Assembly: GCA_963969365.1 (NCBI GenBank)
Contig: OZ017755.1
Coordinates: 434,001 to 498,000, forward strand
Direction of reading: 5' to 3'
Source of the DNA: Asterochloris sp. CNOR1
Lineage: Eukaryota > Chlorophyta > Trebouxiophyceae > Trebouxiales > Trebouxiaceae
Length of the DNA stretch: 64,000 nt
A model generated the notes under the pieces. It was not told where the DNA came from and did not search any database. It saw only the letters and a program-made list of their open reading frames with translations. Shown here piece by piece: positions 45,801 to 56,900 of the stretch. Every line of letters starts with the position of its first letter. The stretch's first letter is position 1. The position numbers and the translations under genes were made by a program.

Positions 45801-48800
45801 TTGAGAGCAGCATATGTACGCCTTTTCTGGGGGTAGCAGGAGGCCCCTGAGCGGTGCAGCCGCACATCAACTGCCGCAAGCTGCAGTGCAAACTTGTCCT
45901 GCGCACTGACTGCCTCTGACATGGACACAGGGACCCACTTGAAACTTGCTGCATGCGGCTGAACCAGCCCGTAGATAGTGTCTGCAAAGGCCGAGAGCCC
46001 CAGCTGCACACGCTGGGCAGCAGCCAGAGCCCTGAGGCCCCACTCCCTGCTCCAGCGTTCCTGCCCCCGGATCTTGTCCACATGGGCCAAGCACTGCAGG
46101 CAACCAATTTGCTGTTGACTTCCTGCCTATGCAAGTGGAGATATCTTGCACTGGACGAGCCAGGTGCTGCAGGGCTGTTGCATGACACCTTGTGTCTGCG
46201 CAGCAGATGGAGGTTGCTGAGCCTGCTTTAGATGCCCTGCCAGTTGAGCTGACCCATGCTTGATGCCAGGTCACAGCTAGGTTGCAGGGCTGCTCTGAAC
46301 CTCATCACACAGCTTGACTGGCCGCTGTGAGATAGACAACAATGCACAAATGCCTACATCAGGCCCCAGAACCCGGTATACAGGCTGCAGAGAACTGCAA
46401 TGACTCCTGCTCTTTGAGAGCAATACAGGATTTGCACAGCACCAGGGCCATGGGCACTCACCGCCCTCTGCTGCATCTCAGGCGCATCAGTACATGAGCT
46501 TGGTGGCTTGTGAGCCGTCAGGGGCAATTTGCAGCACAAGTTCACAAAAGCAACCAGCCTCCTGCTGCCAGTCAAGTGCATTAGCAACCCTGCAATGACC
46601 CTGCTCCAAGATCAGTCAGTGCTGCCCGCATCCCCATTTCTTGGTCGCCCAACTCTTGCAGACGCTTTGCAGCATGCACAGCCACCTGCCTGTGCTGCTT
46701 GTGCTCCCACTGCGTTCGCAAGGTGAAGCCTTGGTGCTGCTCACCTGCCCCAACTCCTGATTCTCGCTGGCGATGCAGGCATTGCGCAGCACCAGAGACA
46801 CCAGCTCCAGCAGGTCATCCCCCTGCAGGCTGCTCTTGTCCAGGCGCTCCACGCACAGCCTGAAGTAGTTGTCCAGGGCAATGTCGAGCAGCAGGACATC
46901 GCGGGAAGCGCCAGGGGCCTGCACAGCGCAGACAACAACGTGTCATGGGGATCTATGGGACAGCTGCAAGTCAAGAGACGCGCAAAGGCAGCTGCAGCCG
47001 TGCAGATGCCAAGGAGACCAATTCGGGCAAGCATTGGCACTTGAGCGGGTTTTCCACAGCACTAGCTTGCAGGCTGCATTGTCATGAGGTCAAGGGCAGC
47101 AGGTGCTTCTGCATTGATTGCTGGCGGCTTGTGCTTGGCCGGCACCGATGCTCAGCAGGCAGTCAGGCCACCAACGAGGCGGGAGAGAGACTGCATGTGA
47201 TGCACTGCAGCCATCAGCCTGGAGAGACACCCACTCCATGCATGGACGGCAAGGATGCATATGAGGCACTGCAGCCGGCCGCCTAGAAGGCACCCACTGT
47301 AGGCAAGAGGTGTCAGGCACTGGAGCAGAACAGCTCAGCTGTTTGGGAGCAGCCTGCTCACCCTCCAGTACGGCTCCAGGCGCTGCCTGATGTCCACCAG
47401 CTTGCCGGGCACCCACCACTCGTTGCGGTTGGACAGCATGTCATAGCACATCCACTGCAGTTCGCCTGCAGCACAGGGCAGCCTGGGACGTCCTGCTGTG
47501 GGTGATATCTGGTCTATACGCCAGGTGACAGGGCTGCCTGCAGTGACTGCAGGCAAGCCTTTGCCACGACTCTGCAGGTCGTGTGTCTCCCCCGCCTGTC
47601 TTGGACATGAGGCCAGGCACCACATGGCAGCTCTCCTCGCCACTCAAGAGGTTTTACAAACACGGTCAGACTCTTCTGCACCGCCCAGAACCATGCAGCG
47701 CACCTGGAGTTCCACTGAGAGCACTCAGCACTGCTCTGCCAGGCTTTGACAGAGGCCGCAGCTTGGTGGCAGTGGCTCACCGTCCAGGCTGCCCTTGGCC
47801 ATCTCCAGGCAGGTGTCCATGTCCTGTCCACCGTGGGTGGTCTTCAGGATCCACAGGTAGTGCTTCATAGGCCCGATCAGGTGGGGCAGGTGTATGGGCT
47901 CCGCTGCAGGGCAGCCGGCCAAGCGTGGGGGCAGCCCCAGGTTGGCAGGCAGGTGCACGTCCTCAGGCATGCAGTGCTTCATGGGCTGGTCAGGTCGTGC
48001 AGGTCCAGATAGTCCATTGTAGGGGGCAACAGGTCAAGTGTCAAGGCAGCACACGCCAGCGGGTGGGTGCACAGCATCAGGCGTGCAGAGCACCATGTGC
48101 TTGATCAGGTGGGGCGGTCCACTGCAGGGCAGCAGAACAAACGTCAGGGCAGCATTTGCTGTCGAAGGCGACTGCAGAATATTCAAGCGCAGTGCAACAT
48201 GGGCCTGATCACGTGGGGCAGGTGTAGGAGGTACACTGCAGGGCAATGGGCCAAGCGCTTGCAAGCAAGCGAGTGCAACCTTGCTGTGAGCGCCCCTACA
48301 AACAGTGCACCCTGCAAATAGTCTACATCCTATACCTGACAGCTAGCCATTTGCCTTTGTGACCCACAGCATTCTATAGCATTGGATCAAGGGATGGTGG
48401 GGGGTGGGAGGAGCTGGGCTTGCGGCGCCAAGGCTGGGAACAGCTGTCTGGCAGGCTCTGACCGTTGCCGCTGGCAGTGTAGCAGGCATCTTCAACGTGT
48501 CACCAGTCTATAGACATCTGCAAGAGCTGACTCCACTCACCAGGAATCTTGCGGTCCCACTTGCTGGTGATGGCCTCTCGTGTGATGCGTCCATTGTCCC
48601 ACAAGGTGCGCCAGTAGTCATCCATGTTGCCGCTGTGCAGGAAGGCCAGGTAGGCTTCGCACACAGTGACATCCTGCATTGGGCGAAAGACGTGTGAACA
48701 CCAGAGCTGGCCTGCACTGCTGGTCATCACACAATAGTGGTAGCCTCTTACTGTGGCTTCGAGCAGAAGCAGCATGCAGACTTTGATCCTGCCCTTTGAA

Positions 48801-51669
48801 CAGCAGGGCTGCATTGTTGTACCCAAAATAGCCACGTTACTGTGCCAGATTTACAAATCTCATGCAGACCAGGTCAGAGGTGCTGAGGCCATTACCTCAG
48901 GGGTTGTGTTGGTGTGCAGCTTCTGGTGCCATGCCTCCAGGAAGTGGCACTCAATGCCCTGCAGGCAGCATGGCAGCTGACCGTCTGCAGGCAGGTCTCA
49001 AATTGCAACAGCATGCAGCTGGAGGCTGCCCATTATCAATTCAACTGGAAGAGTTCAGGGTCATTGAACGTACTGGGAGCATTGCAGCATTGGCTGAGCC
49101 AGCCATTGCCCTCTTTAGGAGTGGCTGCCTCTTACCTGAGGCGGCGGACTACCTATGACAGTGACAGGGCCCCTGTTGGTCAAATCAGTACATCCAGGCA
49201 TCCCTCAAGCACATTCAGCAAGCAGGATAAGGGGCATGAGGCCATGCAGCAAGGCCGGGCTCCAGCAGAACAAGAATCTGAAGTGCAGCACCCCTCACCG
49301 GCCTGTGTCCCTCTTTGATGCCATTCTCCCGCATGACATTCAGGATGCCATGCCTGATGGCATCCCCATCCCCTCCACCTCTGGGGAGGCCAGCTGCCGT
49401 CAGTCGCGCAAAATAGCGGCACCAGGGGTCGCTGCTGGACCGCGCCTGCAGCACAGAGCAGCGCCTTGTTGAGGGCGCCAGCTTGCATGCACTGTCCTAG
49501 CTCAGCAGCAGGGCTGCACACTATCTGTGGGGAGGTCTGCTGTTTGCAGCTGTGGTGCACCTGCCAATGCCTGGCATGCTGTGAGGCACATATGAGCATG
49601 AAGTAGCATGGCAGCATGCTGCCAGGCAGCAAGTCTGCAGGCAGTCCACTGCAGTCGCAGGAACTTGGCCAATGCAAGTGCTGACCTTGTCGGCAAACCG
49701 CTGGGTGATGGTTTTCTGCACATGGGCAATGTCCTTTGACTGGTAGGAGGAGTTTCGGTACCAGTCCAGCTGCTTCATTGTGCTCAGCCTCAGCCAGACA
49801 AGCATGAAGCTCATGCCCTCAGGTCCTGCAGAGACAGGATTGTGTTCATCAGCTGCACAACCTGCATAAGCCTGTCAATGCTGCTCTGGGAGGTAGCCTC
49901 AGCTTCTGCTGCCAGTAGGAGAGGTGGGACAGAGAAGTGCCTGGGGCAATCTGCTGGCTGCAAAGCAGCAACTCCACATCCAAGTTGCCCTGCATATTGC
50001 TGGCACAGACGTCTGCCGCACACTTTTCTTTGGGCTCACCAGCAGCATCAGCGGCATCCAAAATGTCATTGGCCATGATGAAACGGTTGAACAGCGACCA
50101 ATGGTCATAGGTGCCCTCTGCTGTGAGCACCTGCAGTGTGCGCAGCTGGTTTGCTAATGTGAGTTCACTACATGTGGAGAAAGCTCCTGGAAATGAGCTT
50201 GCATTGGCTGAATCAGGCTGTGCTTGCACTGTGCAAACAACATCATCTGAGTGCTCAGGCGTGTCTGCAGCACGCTGGCTTGCAATGTTACCTCTTCCTG
50301 GGTTATGCAGCGGCCTACCAGGCCTCTCAAAAGGCCCCCAGAACAGGACATGCCACCCCATGAGGGCAGCCTGAAGGGCCATCTTACCTTCTGAATGACG
50401 TCCTGCACGTTTGGTGCCTTGAGCTGCACAGCAAAGTCTGTGCCCCCGTTGTTGACCCAGTTCTCAGGCTCCAGCTCCTTCAGGACCCAGACCACCCTGC
50501 AGGAGGTCAACACAATGAGCATGCCTGCAGAACTTGCCTGCATGCCCTGCCCAAGCCCATCTGAAAGGAGCGGCCCCGCACCTCGCCAATGTCACAAAGG
50601 CCAGGGTAGACACCTGTTTTGTCGAGCGCCCGCTGCCGAGTGGGTTTCTGTCACTACAGGTAAGGCTTGAGAACGCTTGCATCTGGGGAATGACCTGGCA
50701 CCCCATATTGTGCACTGTACTGTTGTCATCCATACTAGCATACCAGCACAGGGCCCCAAGGGCATCACCTGCTAGGGCACTGCTCTTCTGCAAAGGTAAG
50801 TTCCACACGCTGCCCGCCCTCAAACGGGGTCTGCACAGCCTTGTCGTCAATCTGCTGCGTCCCGTGGGGCCAGGCACTCTGTGGCGCCAGATTCCAGTCA
50901 TTCACAGCCCAGTGCAACACCATGCTGCGGGGCTGGTCTGCCGCAATGATGACCTGCAGGGTAAGCGGGCTGGACACCTTGCTCAGGGACTGACACATGA
51001 CAGATAGTGGAATGCTGCAGCACGCCGCACTTCAGATATCTGACAGGTGCCAGATGCTGGTGCGCAATGCTGTGCAGGTCGACCTTGTAGTGACCATTCT
51101 GCTTCGCTACTTGCACGTCCAGGCCAGCTTCAAAACTGCACGGGAAGAGCAGCTGGTCAGGGAGCAATGCCTCACTGAGGATACTTTTGATTGATCCTAT
51201 AAGCATGTCCAGCCGCCTGCCCCTGCCTTCACCTTGCATGTGATAGCACCTCTGCTTTTGACTTCCCATTGTCAGATGGCACAGCAGCAGTCTCTGCCTC
51301 TGCGACAGCAGCTGCTGCTTGACAGATGAGGGGTGTACGCCCTGCACACAGAGCTCATGTCACAGCAGTTCTCAAATGCTGGACTCAGCCACGGCAAGGA
51401 CAGAGCTCCTACCTTGCTTCCTCTGGGAGTGTTGAGCCCACTGGCATCGGGACAGGCGCCTGCGTGCAATCAGGCTGATCAAGGATCCAAGCTTCTGTTC
51501 CAAATCGCATGGACCAAGAACAGACTGCCCAGAGCTCCCACCTGCCAGGAAAGACATTGCTGACGCCTTGGCTGCAATATGAGAGGCTTGCCCGGGGCTT
51601 CCATGTGCTGATGGACAGGGCTGGGGCCAGCATGACCTTCGCTTTGCAAGATGGCGGGCTTCGAAGCAT
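39879..51669 (-). CDS. GWD1: alpha-glucan water dikinase (starch-phosphorylating)
   Basis: GWD uses ATP and water to phosphorylate glucose C6 in starch, opening granules for breakdown in the plastid. The first exon (ATG 51669) reads MLRSPPSCKAKVMLAPALS, Ser/Lys/Arg-rich and free of acidic residues, like a plastid transit peptide. A CBM45-like starch-binding block is at about 50950-50770 (MVLHWAVNDWNLAP). Central GWD blocks follow: LVWLRLSTMKQLDWYRN (about 49800), FLEAWHQKLHTNTTPE (about 48945), YWRTLWDNGRITREAI (about 48610) and GEEIVRGQPVFMLSILLQ (about 45380). The phosphohistidine domain is at about 44180-43970, with catalytic His in DVLSHVAIRARS. The nucleotide-binding end has ALVESEFEEGLVGGKAGNL (about 43300), IARSDSNGEDLEAFAGAG (about 40410) and DIEGVYSNEALTIVQSRPQ, stopping at 39879. 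Only one of the usual two CBM45 modules is clear; some N-terminal exons are unresolved. Confidence 0.94.
42926..43226 (-). repeat. tandem copies of a GWD exon end filling its intron
   Basis: On the minus strand the exon ends with codons for NLAKLRGKLPAG and the donor GTGTGT at 43225. Related copies lie downstream at 43190-43161 and in two 66-base units (43057-42992 and 42991-42926), each with GGCAAGCCGCCTGCTGG followed by a GTGAGG- or GGGAGG-like sequence and GCTGGTGCTGCTTTGCATGG. Confidence 0.85.
43765..43992 (-). repeat. copies of the GWD phosphohistidine-exon end
   Basis: The exon end encoding SAQQGAK with its donor (about 43990-43965, minus strand) recurs in decayed form at about 43900-43870 (GCGCCCAGCAGTGCTCCATG) and about 43797-43765 (GCTAGCCCAGCTATGCTCCA), spaced by about 90-105 bases. 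Confidence 0.6.
45500..45635 (-). repeat. duplicate segments in a GWD intron
   Basis: Segments 45503-45545 and 45586-45632 share CAGGCTGAGG, then CAGCT, then GGCTGCA, then CCTGCCTGCAGT on the plus strand. They lie upstream of the exon that encodes KACKLDEKY and resemble its acceptor edge, though weakly. Confidence 0.6.
47860..48246 (-). repeat. copies of a GWD exon start with its acceptor
   Basis: The exon starting at 47907 (minus strand) encodes EPIHLPHLIGPMKH. Upstream copies lie at 48136-48091 (GCCCCACCTGATCAAGCACA) and 48246-48191 (CACCTGCCCCACGTGATCAG), each preceded by an acceptor-like CTGCAG. A shorter fragment lies near 47995-47965. Confidence 0.85.
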
Positions 51670-51771
51670 GGGATGGCTCTGTGTGTGCTCTGCAAGAAGA
51701 CAAATAAGCAAGGCGCACTTTTGGGATTGAGCAGAGTGTGCAGGCAGATCACCAAGGCCACCGGCAAATCA
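51670..51771. promoter_or_regulatory. 102-base divergent promoter, GWD and fibrillin
   Basis: The start codons chosen for GWD (51669, minus) and the fibrillin (51772, plus) are only 102 bases apart, so both leaders and the core promoters must overlap. Both proteins are plastid-targeted by their N-termini. No TATA box is evident. Confidence 0.5.
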
Positions 51772-53248
51772 ATGAGCATGATGGCAACGAGAGTGAGATC
51801 ACTCACTGGATCCAAGGTGTTGCCATACACCTGCGATCTTCAGGTGGGACGCAGGGCTGCCGCCATAAGGGCTCCAGTATCTGCTCTGAAGCTTTGGAAT
51901 TGCCTGAGATATTTGATTGCCAGCAGTACTGAATTGGAATGCGCTCTGATGGATGCGCATGCTTACTGCCAGGTTCAGCATAGGCGGAGCTTGCCAAGGC
52001 AGCGCACCTGCAGATCTCAGGCTACAGCCCAGGCAGGCAGCAAAATTGCCAGCAGGCGGGAGCTCCTGCAGTGGCCACTCGCTGTAGGACTGGCAGGGTT
52101 GCTGTCTCAAGCGCCAGGCATGCTGCAAGCTGCACGGGCAGGCGATGCAGGTTAGGCAGGCGCATACTCTTTGCCATGTCAACTTTGAACTTGCTGCAAA
52201 GGTTCGCAGCCATGTCAATGCTTTTGCATTAGCTACATAACACTGTCTTACTGGCGGCAGACACACAGCAGATGAGAGATGCCCTCCTCAGTGCCATCAG
52301 AAGCAAGGGCTCAGATGAGGAAATTGAGAAGCTCTTGCGAGAGCTGTCAGCAAAGAACCCCACAGCAAGCCCCGCCAGATCGGACAAGCTGTATGGCAAA
52401 TGGAAGCTGCTGTGGGCCTCCCCAAATTCAGAGGTGGCTAATGCAACCAGGCGCAACCCTTTCCCGTCCTACAGCGAGCAGCTGGTTGGTGAGACTCAAG
52501 GAAAGCACTCGTAATCGACTGCTGGGTGCATTCGGCCGGCTGTCCTGCATGCATGATAGTGCCTGTAGTTTGGGGCTCTTGATGCCTAAACCCACCGGGG
52601 GCATGTGCAAATTTCAATGGTCTAGGTGTGTAATTAAGCAACCTTGCTATGCAGGCGAGCCAGGAGGGGAGAAGAAGGACCGGGCAGCTAACATCATAAA
52701 TGTAGGCAATGGAGCTGTGCAGGTCTACCTCTCCAGCAATGCAGTCCCTGACCCCAAGTCTGACGACACAATTCTGATCGGGCCCCCTTTCTTTCTGGAG
52801 CTGAAGCTGGGAGGCTTCAAGCTGCCTATTCAGGTTGGGTGGTTGCCTGTGTGGCAGGTCCTCAGTGCAGGGTTGGACGCCTGATGCTATCACCCACAAG
52901 ACTTGTCCCTTGCACGCCTGCCTGGCAGGATTGCTGCTGAGCCCTGCCTGGCATCAGGACAGCTTTTGTAAACGCATGCTGGGCTGCAGAACACTCAGAA
53001 GGAGGGCGAGCGCAAAAGCCTCCTGGGGGCAGAGCAGAACTACTACAAGCAGCTCTTTCTGGAGTCTAGCGGGAAACCTGGTGACCTAAGAATCTCTGAG
53101 GTAACTCAGAAGCATGTGCACCGGCCGCAGTCTTGAAGCTGCATGACACTGCTTCCCTTCACTGGCTCACACCTGCCGGTGGCATGTGCAGGTGACCTTT
53201 GGTGACAAGAGTGCAAAGGGTTCCATTTTTGTCCATGAGCGCATCTGA
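51772..53248 (+). CDS. plastid lipid-associated protein / fibrillin (PAP), lumen-type presequence
   Basis: Fibrillins are plastid lipid-associated proteins found in plastoglobules, thylakoids and stroma. The start at 51772 gives MSMMATRVRSLTGSK. After an intron, the presequence continues with Arg/Ser-rich RSLPRQRTCRSQATAQ, then ASRRELLQWPLAVGLAGLL and ends AARAG: a twin Arg, a hydrophobic core and an Ala-x-Ala-type site, typical of thylakoid-lumen targeting by the Tat route. The PAP domain has LLRELSAKNPTASPA, KLYGKWKLLWASPNSE (about 52385) and NPFPSYSEQLVG, then FFLELKLGGFKLPIQ (about 52790) and SAKGSIFVHERI at the end (TGA 53246-53248). The family is recognised from the KLxGKWxLL block and the closing strand; the lipid ligand is unknown. 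Confidence 0.87.
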
Positions 53249-53997
53249 CAGACCCTCGCCCTGAGGGAGCCCCTACTTATAATTGGCACCCTGTGTGCAT
53301 GCTGCCCAAAGCACAACTGCTCTTGCTCTCATTGATGACTGGCAATTGATGTTCTTCCCAGTGAAAGACATCAGGCTCAAAAGACAGGTGTGCTATGTCT
53401 TGGAGACGAAGATCCATCGTCAAGCAGGCACATGCCAACCTCGCTGCAATGCAACCAGGACATGACAGTGTCAGGGAGGTTGACCATGGGTGCGAGAACC
53501 TCATCACCAGCCTCACCTGCTTGCAGCGCTTCAGATTTGGCTCACACTTGCTGCAGCAGCCACAAGATACAGGTTGGATGTGCTGCCACACATCAGAAGC
53601 CAGACACGAGAGGACATGCCATCTCTGCAACCCAGCAGAAGCCATAGATTACGAGCAGCACGTCTTCAACTCAGCTTGATGACCTGTGTAACAACACCCA
53701 TATCCACTTGCTTCATCGGCCATGATAAGTATTCGCACCCTCTTTGCCAAACATGCCTCAATGTTGCCGGCTAATAGAGTGTGCGTGAAGCACTGCTTCA
53801 GCATCAATCAGCACTAGTTTGATGCCAGACCCATGTCCGATTATTTTGCACCTGCGCGCACTTTTTATTAATTTTCGTCATTTCGCGGCATTTTTAGTGG
53901 AAGTGTCTAGGCCTGGCTGCACAGTGTGTGTCAACCTCCATTGTACGTTCACGCATGGTAGGGTAGTATTTGGGCCTTCACAACGAGGTGGAAGCTC
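53249..53997. promoter_or_regulatory. fibrillin 3' region and Wee1 promoter
   Basis: About 750 bases without a conserved reading frame. The right part (53840-53905) is an A+T-rich island with TTTTTATTAATTTTCGTC and contains an E2F-like site. Frames of about 90-120 codons cross 53280-53680 but match nothing I recognise. Confidence 0.55.
53881..53888 (+). promoter_or_regulatory. E2F-like site TTTCGCGG
   Basis: TTTCGCGG fits the plant E2F consensus TTTSSCGS. It lies 110 bases upstream of the Wee1-type kinase start, where a cell-cycle element would be expected. One site of eight bases can arise by chance. Confidence 0.4.
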
Positions 53998-56900
53998 ATG
54001 GCAAAGGATCAGAGGAGTCCTCTCAGTGTGTTGGACATCCTGGCGCTAGAGAGCCCCAGTCCTCAACAGCAGCAGCACGTCAATGCCAGCTTGGGGGCTC
54101 TGACCAGCAGATGCTCATCAGGCGCGCTGCCGCCTCTGGGGCCACGCAGCCTCTCCTCCAGTCTGTCTTCCAACGGCATGCAGCGCGCGCTAAGCCACAG
54201 TATGAACAGCGTGAGCCTCACAGGCCTGCCAGGGCCAGGCAGGGCCTGCAGCGTTGTGCCTCCCTCAGCAGGCAGGCAGGGGCCATTCCCCCAGTCCCCC
54301 AAGCAGCTGCGGCACAAGCGCAGGTCCCTGTTCAAGACAAGCAGGATGAGCCGCAGCAGCTCGCTGAATGACAAGAAGGTGCGTGTGGCGGCAGGGCACG
54401 CGTCGCTTACAGGCAGCTGATGGAAGCTGCTCTAATCAGCATGCTGCCCTGGTCTTGCATTGCACGTGGGGAATGGCCCTCAGCTGCTGCCTTCTGCAGT
54501 GCTGCACCAGCAGACTGTACTGCTCTTTTGCAAAGCAGCTTCCACAGCTGACCTGCTGCGACAAGCAGCACTGCTTAGGCTGAAAGCTTCCTTGTGATGC
54601 AGGTGCTGCTGCAGCTGGGGGACACCAAGCTGAAGCGCACAGCCAGTCTGATGTGCCCTGACCTCTTTCAGTTTGAGCAGCACTTTGAGTTTCTTGGAAT
54701 CATCGGCAGGTCTCAGCACAGCGAGGTGAGTTGGAGCTGGCTTTTCGGACGCCTTCTGATCCAGAGGCAAGATGCCTTCTGCGGAATCCTGCCTGCTCCT
54801 GCACCACACCTGACCTGACGTTGATTGGCACTCTGCTGACACGTGCTGGCGCTGGCTTGCAGGTATTTAAAGTGCGGCACACACATAGCGGGGACCATTT
54901 TGCTGTCAAGAAGTCGACGCGGCGTTTTCAGTCCAAAGCACACAGGGAGAGGTCAGCGTTGCTGTAGCTGCCCAGCCGCTGGAATGAAAGCATGGGTGCA
55001 AGCAATGCACTTGCAGCAGCTGAAGCTTGAACACTGTTGCGTTGGTTATCTGTCGAGCGCCCTTGCAGAGTTGGCAGCATTGCGGCGGCCACCAGGCCAC
55101 AGATCTGAAATCAACAACACAGGTGCTGCATATCTGCAGGCTCCAACATGGGATTTTGGCTGCCGATGCAGGTGCATGCATGAGATCATGGCTGTCGCAG
55201 CGCTGCCAGAGCATGACAACATTGTCGGACAATATCGGGCCTGGCAGCAGGACGGGCACTTCTACATTCAAATGGACCTTTGTGAGGGCGGCAGCCTGGC
55301 CCACCTGCTTGAAGAGGTAAGGGGTGCCAGGTGCTCATGGCTGGGCAGCTCAGGCCAGAATGGGACCTGCCGAGCTATGCTGTGTGGGCAAATCCATGGG
55401 CATGAGGAGTTACAGGATGGCAGTTGTAGCAATTTGGCATGATATCCACAATTTTGCGGTGCGTGCTGCTGTTTGAACAGCTGTAAAGGCCTGTGCCTGC
55501 CGCTAAACAGCCTTGACAAGCTATTGTGCTTGCCTGTCTCTTTGCAGCTGGAGCAGGCGCATGACTGCCTGTCGGAGGAGGAGCTGTGGTACGTGCTGTG
55601 GGAGGTGGCGCAGGGGCTGGCATTCCTGCACCTCAATAGGGTGCTGCACCTGGTGAGTCAGTGTGCTGTTTCATCTCATGATTCTGATGAAAGGCTGGCC
55701 TTCCTGCCTTCAAGCAGGATGCTGCCCCTGGTGAGTCAGCCCGCTTCGTCATGTTGCGGTGGGTAAAAGGCGGCGCAGGGACTGGCTTCTTTGCACCTTC
55801 ATGACATGTTGAACCCATTGAGCTTAACTCACAGGACCCCCAGAGTCACAGCAGTCAGTTTCCTGAAAGGCTGGGCAATCAAGTTTGGTCGCCTTCCTGC
55901 AAAGATCTGACATGCCAACCAGAAATGCAGAGCTGATACCTGCCCGCAGGATGTGAAGCCAGACAACATCTACCGGACAGCTGAGGGGGTGCTGAAAGTT
56001 GGTGACTTTGGCCTGGCTGTGCTGAAGAACCCAAACAGGGCCAGTGGCTTCCAGTGGGTGAGCCAGTGCAGTTTGCCGTGCACTGATGTTGGGAGTGATC
56101 TGCTGCCGTACTTATATGGAAGAGTGTGCAGTACAGCATGGGCCTTTCAGCAACCCTGCAGCCACATCAAGGGCATTCAGGACTCTCCCTGGTTCCAGAA
56201 AGTGACACGCTTGACACCTGCAGGACTGGGAGGAGGGTGATGGTGACTACGTGGCTCCAGAGCTGCTCAAAGACACGGGCAAGCCCTCCCCAGCAGCAGA
56301 CGTGTATAGCCTAGGAGCCACGCTCTTTGAATGTGCCACAGGTGCTTGCTGCTGCAGTGGTGTGCATGAATCACAGCATGCTGCACGGAGTGTGGCCCTG
56401 CTGCCTTTTGCATCAGAGGTTCCAGGATGCATTGGGGGACCCTGGCATGTGCGCAAATCCAACATGGTTGTGAGGTGCCTGCTTGCCTCTGAGGCCCCCT
56501 GCTGCATGGGGACGGCTGCTGGCAGACAAGGAGGCTGGAGCAGATCCATTTCGCTGCAGGCAAGAGGCTGCCCCATACAGACGCCGTGCGGCAGCATGGC
56601 TATGTGCTGCTGCCAGGGCGATCAGCTGCGCTGCAGTGGGTGCTGCAGTCAATGCTGCACCCAGACCCTGCAGCGAGGCCAAGTGCTCAGGAACTAGTGG
56701 GTCACGTGAGCTTGTTCGATCAACCCCTGCTTCCAGCTCTGCCTGGTGTTGCTGAGACCTTGCCTCCAGCGTATGATCCATGCTGTAGCTTCGTCCCCTC
56801 TCAACAAAACTGTGCCTGCAGCACGCCAGATCACACACATTGCCGTGCAATCAAGCTGTCGTCACAGTGGGGAGTGGACTCGTCAGGGCACACACTGCAG

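Noticed and set aside
53277-53680. Open frames on both strands between fibrillin and Wee1
   Set aside because: Lengths are close to chance, they overlap each other, and none shows family conservation or splice support.
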